Assembly: GCA_947427285.1 (NCBI GenBank)
Contig: CANEHE010000001.1
Location: 62,001-126,000, forward strand
DNA from: an uncultured Porphyromonadaceae bacterium
GTDB lineage: Bacteria; Bacteroidota; Bacteroidia; Bacteroidales; Muribaculaceae
Length of the DNA: 64,000 bases
Direction: 5' to 3'
The notes beneath the pieces were generated by a model. It was given only the letters and a program-made list of their open reading frames with translations. It had not been told where the DNA came from and searched no databases. The first letter of the stretch is position 1. Every line of letters begins with the position of its first letter. Position numbers and translations under genes: made by a program. Positions 58,213 through 64,000 of the stretch are shown in pieces.

Positions 58213-59133
58213 TCAATTGAATTCCTTGCGTGTGAAAACGAAACTGCGGCCGAGATATTTTTCCCGCACAGTAGGATTGGCCGCCAATTCCTCGCTGGTG
58301 CCTTGAAAGAGAATCTTTCCTTCGAAAAGCAGGTATGCCCGGTCGGTGATGCGAAGTGTCTCCTGTGCGTTATGGTCAGTGATAAGAATACCTATATTTT
58401 TTTCTTTGAGTTTGAAGACAACGGATTGTATGTCTTCCACCGCGATCGGGTCCACACCGGCGAACGGCTCATCAAGCATTACGAATCTTGGATTGATGGC
58501 CAGACAGCGTGCTATCTCGGTACGTCGCCGTTCTCCTCCTGAAAGTCGGTCGCCATAATTGTGGCGGACCTTTTCAAGGTCAAATTCCTTGATAAGGCTT
58601 TCAAGTTTCTCACGTTGGTATTCCCGGGATGTGCCGGTCATCTCAAGGATGGCACGTATGTTGTCTTCCACGCTCAGCTTGCGGAAAACGGATGCCTCCT
58701 GAGCCAGATAACCTATGCCGAGTTTTGCCCGTTTGTATACAGGGTAACTGGTAATATCCTTATTGTCAAGATATATTTTTCCTTCGTTGGGCGTTATTAG
58801 TCCAGTTGTCATATAGAAAGTAGTGGTCTTCCCGGCTCCATTGGGGCCGAGTAGTCCTACGATCTCTCCTTGTGTGACATTGATCGACACATGATTGGCT
58901 ACAGTACGCGAACCATATCGTTTTACGAGATTGTCAGTGCGGAGTATCCCTTTCTCTGGCGTTTCAGTTATGGTTTCGGCTATGACTGAATTTCCGTGAT
59001 AATCGGAGATCGTCGTGTCTGTCTCCTCGCGTAGCTGCATGTCTGGGACAACCGAATCGATATCCTTGCGGATCTCTTCATCCTCACGCTGTTGGATTTT
59101 AGATTGTTTTCGATTGAAAATATTCATCGTCAA
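58213..59133 (-). CDS. lptB: LPS export ABC transporter ATPase with N-terminal extension
   Basis: ATPase driving LPS from the inner to the outer membrane, 306 residues. The ABC domain starts at about 63: Walker A GPNGAGKTT at 96-104, QEASVFRKLSVEDN, signature LSGGERRR, Walker B FVMLDEPFAGVDP, and H-loop TDHN. The LptB-type order is clear. Residues 1-62 are an acidic, polar extension (MTMNIFNRKQSKIQQREDEE onward) absent from E. coli LptB (241 residues). The start is supported by a four-base overlap (ATGA) with the udk stop. The extension could dock regulators or be disordered. Confidence 0.92.
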   Translation of the reverse strand: MTMNIFNRKQSKIQQREDEEIRKDIDSVVPDMQLREETDTTISDYHGNSVIAETITETPEKGILRTDNLVKRYGSRTVANHVSINVTQGEIVGLLGPNGAGKTTTFYMTTGLITPNEGKIYLDNKDITSYPVYKRAKLGIGYLAQEASVFRKLSVEDNIRAILEMTGTSREYQREKLESLIKEFDLEKVRHNYGDRLSGGERRRTEIARCLAINPRFVMLDEPFAGVDPIAVEDIQSVVFKLKEKNIGILITDHNAQETLRITDRAYLLFEGKILFQGTSEELAANPTVREKYLGRSFVFTRKEFN

Positions 59134-59750
59134 GATTTTGAAGATGGAAGAAGTGAACGGATATAGTCGGTGAGAAGTTTGATGGCTACCCGATTGTTGC
59201 CACCTTGAGGTACAATCAGGTCGGCATAACGTTTCGAAGGTTCGATGTGTAGTTCATGCATCGGCTTCAGCGTCTCCTGATATCGGTCTATGACCATTTT
59301 AGGAGTACGTCCTCTTTCAACACAATCGCGCTGGATGACCCGGATGAGACGTTCGTCCGCGTCTGCGTCCACAAACACGCGTATGTCCATCATATCCCGC
59401 AGTTCCTTGTCGCATAATACAAGGATTCCTTCCACTACAACTACCTCCCGGGGTTCGACGTGGGTCGTCTGTTTGAGTCGCGCACAAGTTAGAAAATCAT
59501 AGACAGGCATCTCTATGGGGATACCGTTTCTCAAAGAGCGGAGTTGCTGGCAAAGCAGTGTCCATTCGATGGAGGCAGGTTCGTCATAGTTCATCTTGAG
59601 GCGTGTCTCAAGAGGTATATGGGCATTATCTTTATAGTAACAGTCCTGAGGCATCACGGCCACTTCATCTTTGGGCAGGGATTCGATGATTTTCCGTACC
59701 ACCGTGGTTTTGCCACTGCCGGTGCCCCCGGCTATTCCGATAACAAGCAT
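59130..59750 (-). CDS. udk: Uridine kinase
   Basis: Pyrimidine-salvage kinase of 206 residues phosphorylating uridine and cytidine. P-loop GIAGGTGSGKTT at the N-terminus, QDCYYKDN, NYDEPASIEW, YDFLTCARL, and DADERLIRVIQRDCVERGR are all family marks. First gene of the udk-lptB-CPBP-holA-EFR1 run. Its promoter (59794-59825) is a good consensus match. Confidence 0.96.
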   Translation of the reverse strand: MLVIGIAGGTGSGKTTVVRKIIESLPKDEVAVMPQDCYYKDNAHIPLETRLKMNYDEPASIEWTLLCQQLRSLRNGIPIEMPVYDFLTCARLKQTTHVEPREVVVVEGILVLCDKELRDMMDIRVFVDADADERLIRVIQRDCVERGRTPKMVIDRYQETLKPMHELHIEPSKRYADLIVPQGGNNRVAIKLLTDYIRSLLPSSKS

Positions 59751-59793
59751 CTTTTGTGTTTATGAATTGATTGCGGTGAGATTTTTCAATTGA

Positions 59794-59825
59794 CAAAGTT
59801 AATAATAATCCTGTGTACAGACAAT
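59794..59825 (-). promoter_or_regulatory. udk-lptB operon promoter
   Basis: Minus strand ATTG (59822-59825), 20-base spacer, TAACTTTG (59794-59801). Start codon of udk at 59750, leader about 40 bases. Confidence 0.65.
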
Positions 59826-59918
59826 ATCTGTGTCGAAGTTGAAATTGCAAACTTGTTTACCTGTTTGAATCAGGACATATTAGTTGTTGGATATATCAGC
59901 TTTTTCCGAATAATTTTG

Positions 59919-59926
59919 TAACTTTG
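59919..59926 (+). promoter_or_regulatory. Putative promoter -7 box of the dxs-trk operon
   Basis: TAACTTTG, 70 bases before the ATG of the small membrane protein. No clean -33 element. The leader holds a short stem (CTCCGTA/TACGGAG, 59942-59972 region) of unknown meaning. Confidence 0.45.
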
Positions 59927-59995
59927 CCTTTCAGTATTGGTCTCCGTATCTTTTTTCGCCGGTACGGAGCATCCGATTCTTCTTTCAATCAAAGT

Positions 59996-60184
59996 ATGAA
60001 GCTTTTCAGAATCATCGGACTGGCTGTGCTGGTATTGGTATGGATATGGTTGTGCCGCATTGTGATTGTGGCAGGCGGCGTGACTCTCCGGAGCCTGTTT
60101 CTTGTGGTTGCCTCGGGCATCATAATATTCGTGCCTTTATGGCGTAAGTATTTTGGCCGTGAGATGAAAGACAAAAAGAGATGA
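59996..60184 (+). CDS. Small two-helix membrane protein
   Basis: Unrecognised 62-residue protein: MKLFRIIGLAVLVLVWIWLCRIVI forms one hydrophobic helix, TLRSLFLVVASGIIIFVPLWRKYFG a second, and the end is strongly basic (GREMKDKKR). An open frame reaches back to 59924 but would cross the promoter -7 box, so 59996 was chosen. Its stop overlaps the dxs start by four bases, which supports translation. Possible roles: a small subunit or regulator of the following transport genes, or simply a coupled leader gene; no evidence separates these. Confidence 0.65.
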   Translation: MKLFRIIGLAVLVLVWIWLCRIVIVAGGVTLRSLFLVVASGIIIFVPLWRKYFGREMKDKKR

Positions 60185-62151
60185 ATACCGGACTTGAAGC
60201 AAATTTAACCATGTCACAGTCAGAGGTCGGGGATCGAAACCCTTCTCTGCTCGACTCCATCAATAATCCTTCCGATCTGAGAAAACTTGATGTCAGTCAG
60301 TTGCCGCAGGTATGTCGGGAAGTGCGCCAATGTATTATAAACCATCTTTCAAGCAATCCCGGTCATTTCGCATCAAGTATGGGAGCTGTCGAGATAACGG
60401 TGGCTCTCCATTATGTTTTTGACACGCCTCAGGACCGGATAGTCTGGGATGTGGGTCATCAGGCTTATGCCCATAAGATCCTTACCGGAAGACGTGAGCG
60501 GTTCTCTTCATTGCGGAAACTAAATGGTCTGTGCGGATTTCCCACTCCGTTGGAAAGTGAGTACGATACATTTACCGCAGGCCATGCATCCAATTCAATA
60601 TCAGCTGCTCTCGGGATGGCGATAGCCGACAGCACTACTCCGGGCCGTGAGAACCGGAAAACGGTCGCTGTCATCGGTGATGCATCAATCAGCGGCGGTC
60701 TGGCATTCGAAGGACTCAATAATGCGTCCAATAATCCGAATAATTTGCTGATTATCCTCAACGACAATGATATGTCGATTGACGATAATGTAGGTGCTCT
60801 TCACCGTTACATGACGGAACTTACCACCTCTTCCCGATACAACAGATGGCGCGACAAACTGTATCGCTTCTGCAAGCGGAAGGGCCTTATAAATGAACGT
60901 GGGCGTGGAAGACTTTTACGCTTGAACAATTCTCTGAAAGCGTTCATCTCCACACGTCAGAATATTTTCGAAGGACTCAATATCCGTTATTTCGGTCCAT
61001 TTGACGGGCATGATGTAGGAAAGATCGTGAAGGTTCTCAATGAGATCAAGAATATGGAGGGTCCACGGATACTTCATCTTCGCACTGTAAAGGGGAAAGG
61101 GTTTGAGCAGGCCGAGAAAGATCCGGCTACCTGGCATGCACCTGGGAAATTTGATCCTCTTACAGGCGAAAGGCCGAGGAAAGTGTCAGGAGGCGTGCTG
61201 AATTGGCAGGAAGTATTCGGACGTACTCTTGTGGAACTGGCAGAATCCGATGAAAGAGTTTGCGGTGTCACAGCCGCCATGCCTTCCGGTACGTCCATGA
61301 ATCTTATGCTTCGGGCATTTCCGTCCCGAGCTTTCGACGTCGGTATTTCCGAGGGGCATGCAGTTACATTTGCCGGTGGTCTTGCAGCTGCCGGTAAACG
61401 TCCTTTTGTGGCCATATATAGCTCATTTCTCCAGCGTGCGTACGATAATATAATCCACGATGTCTGTATACAGGGTTTGCCGGTATGTTTCTGTATAGAC
61501 CGTGCCGGAATAGTAGGTGAGGACGGAGTGACGCATCACGGACTTTTCGATCTGGCCTATCTGAAGTGTATACCGGGTCTTGCAGTAGCTGCTCCTGCAG
61601 ATGAGGAGACCCTACGTAATCTCATGTATACCTCGCTTGAGATCTCTTCCCCGCTTGCCATACGCTATCCGCGTGGTAAGGCCACATCTGCGGAATGGCA
61701 TACTACATTCAAGAAATTGTCTCCGGGTGAGTCACGTGTAATGCGTCCTGATCCGGAAGCCACAGTGGCGGTTGTGGCTGTCGGTCCTGTGGTTCATGAC
61801 GCTGTGCGCGTGGCTGATATTATGTCGATGAAGGGCAAACATGTGGAGGTCCACGATATGATATGGGTTAAGCCTCTTGATACGAAGCTGCTTGACTCTC
61901 TTGCAGAGAGAGTGGATGTCATAGTCACTCTTGAAGATGGTGTCCGTTCCGGTGGTCTGGGCGGCAGTGTCAGTGAGTGGGCCGCAGGATCATCTTGCGC
62001 TCCACGAATTGTTTCTCTTGGTGTGCCGGACAGCTGGGTGGCGCATGGCACTCCTATGGAACTAAGGGAGTCTTGTGGCTACGATCCGGCAGGCATAGAA
62101 CGCACTCTTGAAGATGTTTTTACCCACCTCAATACGTCACCAACGGAATGA
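60181..62151 (+). CDS. dxs: 1-deoxy-D-xylulose-5-phosphate synthase
   Basis: First enzyme of the MEP isoprenoid pathway, 656 residues, thiamine diphosphate dependent. Visible: SNPGHFASSMGAVEITVALHYVFD, DVGHQAYAHKILTGRR, the cofactor motif VIGDASISGGLAFEGLNNAS (the common GDG is GDA here), KGKGFEQAEKDPATWHAPGKF, the glutamate in FDVGISEGHAVTFAGGLA, DRAGIVGEDGVTHHG and IRYPRGKA. The start overlaps the small membrane gene. N-terminal about 30 residues before NPSLLDSINNPSDLRKL are unlikely to be functional. The order dxs-trkA-trkH recurs in Bacteroidales. Confidence 0.95.
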   Translation: MNTGLEANLTMSQSEVGDRNPSLLDSINNPSDLRKLDVSQLPQVCREVRQCIINHLSSNPGHFASSMGAVEITVALHYVFDTPQDRIVWDVGHQAYAHKILTGRRERFSSLRKLNGLCGFPTPLESEYDTFTAGHASNSISAALGMAIADSTTPGRENRKTVAVIGDASISGGLAFEGLNNASNNPNNLLIILNDNDMSIDDNVGALHRYMTELTTSSRYNRWRDKLYRFCKRKGLINERGRGRLLRLNNSLKAFISTRQNIFEGLNIRYFGPFDGHDVGKIVKVLNEIKNMEGPRILHLRTVKGKGFEQAEKDPATWHAPGKFDPLTGERPRKVSGGVLNWQEVFGRTLVELAESDERVCGVTAAMPSGTSMNLMLRAFPSRAFDVGISEGHAVTFAGGLAAAGKRPFVAIYSSFLQRAYDNIIHDVCIQGLPVCFCIDRAGIVGEDGVTHHGLFDLAYLKCIPGLAVAAPADEETLRNLMYTSLEISSPLAIRYPRGKATSAEWHTTFKKLSPGESRVMRPDPEATVAVVAVGPVVHDAVRVADIMSMKGKHVEVHDMIWVKPLDTKLLDSLAERVDVIVTLEDGVRSGGLGGSVSEWAAGSSCAPRIVSLGVPDSWVAHGTPMELRESCGYDPAGIERTLEDVFTHLNTSPTE

Positions 62152-63482
62152 AGATAATAATCGTAGGAGCCGGAGAAGTAGGTACGCATCTGGCTAAGAT
62201 GCTCTCTAATGAAGATCAGGATATAATTCTGCTCGACAACGATCAGGACCGTCTTGACGTCATAGATTCCAGTTATAATCTCATGACATGGAATGGATCG
62301 CCGTCCTCATTCCGCACTCTTCGTGACATCGGTGTGCAGAATTGCGATCTATATATCGCCGTCACACCATACGAGACACGGAATCTAACCTCATGCGGGA
62401 TTGCACGCAAACTCGGTGCCGCCAAGACTGTTGCCCGTATCGATAGCGATGAATTTCAAGAGCCCGACAACAGCGCGGTTTTGCGATCCTTGGGAATTGA
62501 CTATCTCATATATCCTGAAAGTCTCGCTTCCGAGGAAATACATACAGCTATGCGCCATAACTGGGCGCGTTATTGGGGTGAACTCCACGACGGGGATCTG
62601 ATTCTGATAGGAGTGAAGATACGCACGGAATGTCCTATTCTCAATTGCAAGCTGCGCGATCTCCCTGTCAAGGCCCATGACTTCCACGTAGCGGCTATCA
62701 AGCGTAACAACGAAACAATCATTCCTTCCGGTAATGATGCCATACTGCAGGATGATATAGTGTATTTTATAACCACGGCTCCGTATGTGGAGGAAGTTCG
62801 TGAGTTATGTGGCAAGAGAAAGAAGACCATACGCAAGGTGATGATAATGGGAGGAAGCCCCATCGCCCTCAGATTCGCATTGGATTACCACGATCGTTAT
62901 CATATAAAAATTATTGATATCGACCGTGAGCACTGCGAACAGCTTGCCATGATGTTGCCTGACTGTGAGATACTTGTTGGTGACGGTCGGGATATAGAAG
63001 TGCTCCGGGAGAACAACGTAGGCCAGTATGACGCTTTTCTGTCGCTTACTGACTCTTCTGAGACCAATATTCTTGCTTGCCTTACTGCCAAGGAATTCGG
63101 AGTGCCGAAAACCATCGCGGATGTAGAGAACATACAATTTCTGTCGCAGGCCGAGAATCTTAACATAGGCACTACTATTAATAAGAAACTACTCGCCTCA
63201 AGTCATATCTTCAAAATCCTTCTTGATACGGATCAGTCGAGTGCCAAATGTCTGGCTCTGGCCGATGCGGAAGTAGCTGAACTGAAAGTACGGGAAGGTG
63301 CCAGAATCACGAAGGCTCAGGTAAAAGATCTCAGACTGCCATACGGAATGACTCTCGCCGCTCTCGTACGCGACGGACGGTGTGAGATGGTAGGCGGATA
63401 TACCCGTATTATCCCTGGCGATTATGTAGTGGTGTTCTGCCTGTCAGGGTCAATCCACAAGATTGAGAAATGGTTCTCATGA
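62148..63482 (+). CDS. trkA: Trk potassium-uptake system regulatory protein TrkA
   Basis: Cytosolic gating ring of the Trk potassium channel, 444 residues in two RCK halves. First Rossmann fold starts MKIIIVGAGEVGTHLAKML with its NAD-binding glycines; the second starts VMIMGGSPIALRFAL, a less typical glycine pattern. Two RCK_C parts surround residues about 130-215 and 360-444. It overlaps dxs by four bases and is followed by trkH 25 bases on, forming the full Trk pair. Confidence 0.95.
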   Translation: MKIIIVGAGEVGTHLAKMLSNEDQDIILLDNDQDRLDVIDSSYNLMTWNGSPSSFRTLRDIGVQNCDLYIAVTPYETRNLTSCGIARKLGAAKTVARIDSDEFQEPDNSAVLRSLGIDYLIYPESLASEEIHTAMRHNWARYWGELHDGDLILIGVKIRTECPILNCKLRDLPVKAHDFHVAAIKRNNETIIPSGNDAILQDDIVYFITTAPYVEEVRELCGKRKKTIRKVMIMGGSPIALRFALDYHDRYHIKIIDIDREHCEQLAMMLPDCEILVGDGRDIEVLRENNVGQYDAFLSLTDSSETNILACLTAKEFGVPKTIADVENIQFLSQAENLNIGTTINKKLLASSHIFKILLDTDQSSAKCLALADAEVAELKVREGARITKAQVKDLRLPYGMTLAALVRDGRCEMVGGYTRIIPGDYVVVFCLSGSIHKIEKWFS

Positions 63483-63507
63483 CAATTGCACATATCTGCA
63501 TTTACAA

Positions 63508-64000
63508 GTGGCGTTCAAGAGTAAATCATATATAAATATCCGGATGCTCCTTCGTGTCATCGGCTGGCTGCTGATGATAGAGGCCGGATTCATGTTGATA
63601 CCTTTGGTTGTGGGTCTCATATATGGCGAGCATGAGACTCTGGCGTTTGTTCTGTCACTCGGTATAACCGCTGTTGCCGGTGGAGGGATGATGAGCCTTC
63701 GCCCTAAATCCAGAGAGATGGGGAAGCGTGAGGCCATATTGCTCACCGGAATGACATGGGTCATACTTTCGCTTTTCGGTATGTTCCCGTTTCTATTCAG
63801 TCATACGCATCTAAATGTGACAGACGCTTTTTTTGATACTATGAGCGGCTTTACAACTACCGGGGCTTCTGTGCTCAATTCGCTTGACGGCGTATCAAAG
63901 GCAGTGTTGCTTTGGAGGTGTGTGATACAATGGATCGGGGGTCTCGGAATAATTCTTTTCACACTGGCGGTGGTTCCTATGCTGAATTATCAAGGCGGAA
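63508..64000 (+). CDS. trkH: Trk potassium-uptake transmembrane protein TrkH, N-terminal part
   Basis: The first about 164 residues of the potassium-conducting subunit, cut by the window end. MLLRVIGWLLMIEAGFMLIP begins the first membrane helix. FFDTMSGFTTTGASVL is the first selectivity-filter P-loop (TTGA), followed by WIGGLGIILFTLAVVPML. The start is taken as GTG at 63508, giving a short lead (AFKSKSYINIR) that resembles the INxRMxxKVIG openings of other Bacteroidales TrkH. An ATG at 63544 is the alternative. It directly follows trkA. Confidence 0.88.
   Translation, partial: MAFKSKSYINIRMLLRVIGWLLMIEAGFMLIPLVVGLIYGEHETLAFVLSLGITAVAGGGMMSLRPKSREMGKREAILLTGMTWVILSLFGMFPFLFSHTHLNVTDAFFDTMSGFTTTGASVLNSLDGVSKAVLLWRCVIQWIGGLGIILFTLAVVPMLNYQGG

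Noticed and set aside
1-64000. CRISPR arrays, tRNA or rRNA genes, prophage or conjugative element
   Set aside because: No regularly spaced repeats, no cloverleaf-like intergenic sequence, no integrase, phage or transfer genes were seen. The gaps are short and are filled by promoters and terminators.

Overview
The window reads as chromosomal DNA of a member of the Bacteroidota, order Bacteroidales, most likely close to Muribaculaceae (the family is inference). Evidence: most [16 protein letters not shown] carry the Bacteroidota sigma-factor promoter (a -7 box TAnnTTTG, often with TTTG or ATTG about 19-20 bases upstream) rather than -35/-10 boxes. Shine-Dalgarno sequences are rarely obvious. 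There is a type IX secretion sorting tail, a TonB-dependent receptor with an N-terminal carboxypeptidase-like domain, DUF4876 and (probable) DUF6850 partners, a DPP5-type lipoprotein peptidase, and the purH-mreB-mreC-mreD-mrdA-rodA order known from Bacteroidales. No rRNA, tRNA, CRISPR array, prophage or transposase gene was seen. Coding density is high, and the only gene-free stretch over 300 bases (22798-23192) is occupied by a miniature mobile element.

Layout. 1-4767 (+): end of an FtsX-like permease, superoxide dismutase, a small helical unknown, then a coupled set of acyltransferase, nitrilase-family amidase and WG-repeat lipoprotein. 4852-7941 (-): ClpB and a VOC-fold protein. 8235-9260 (+): ROK glucokinase. 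9347-11218 (-): a secreted T9SS cargo protein, divergent from a four-gene (+) operon at 11418-19876 encoding a TonB-dependent receptor, a DUF4876 lipoprotein, a probable DUF6850 barrel and an exported M16 metallopeptidase. 19957-22797 (-): folK, metallophosphoesterase, acyltransferase. 22864-23172: the mobile element. 23193-24571: rlmH and nadC, divergent. 24632-31996 (-): cell-shape operon led by purH. 32206-38657 (-): TPR protein, gyrA, a membrane-fused Mur-ligase-like protein and an alpha/beta hydrolase. 38947-40334 (+): ftsE and tpx. 40413-48527 (-): patatin-barrel phospholipase, serB, Sel1 protein, recQ, recJ. 48793-55364 (+): uvrB, ygiQ, DPP5-like peptidase, small lipoprotein. 55460-59750 (-): EFR1 ferredoxin, holA, CPBP protease, lptB, udk. 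59996-64000 (+): small membrane protein, dxs, trkA, trkH (cut by the window end).

How the genes work together. Most are housekeeping: rod shape and peptidoglycan synthesis, DNA replication and repair, NAD, folate, purine and isoprenoid synthesis, potassium uptake, LPS export and oxidative-stress defence. The accessory part that stands out is the receptor/DUF4876/DUF6850/M16 cluster. It resembles in logic the receptor-plus-M16-protease pairs that import and cut proteins or peptides in Proteobacteria. Second is a Mur-ligase-like protein whose usual UDP-substrate domain is replaced by membrane helices, paired with a hydrolase. Third is the 309-bp near-palindromic element, with two shorter relics of its ends elsewhere in the window. 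Convergent gene pairs are separated by strong bidirectional terminators, one with a perfect 27-bp stem.
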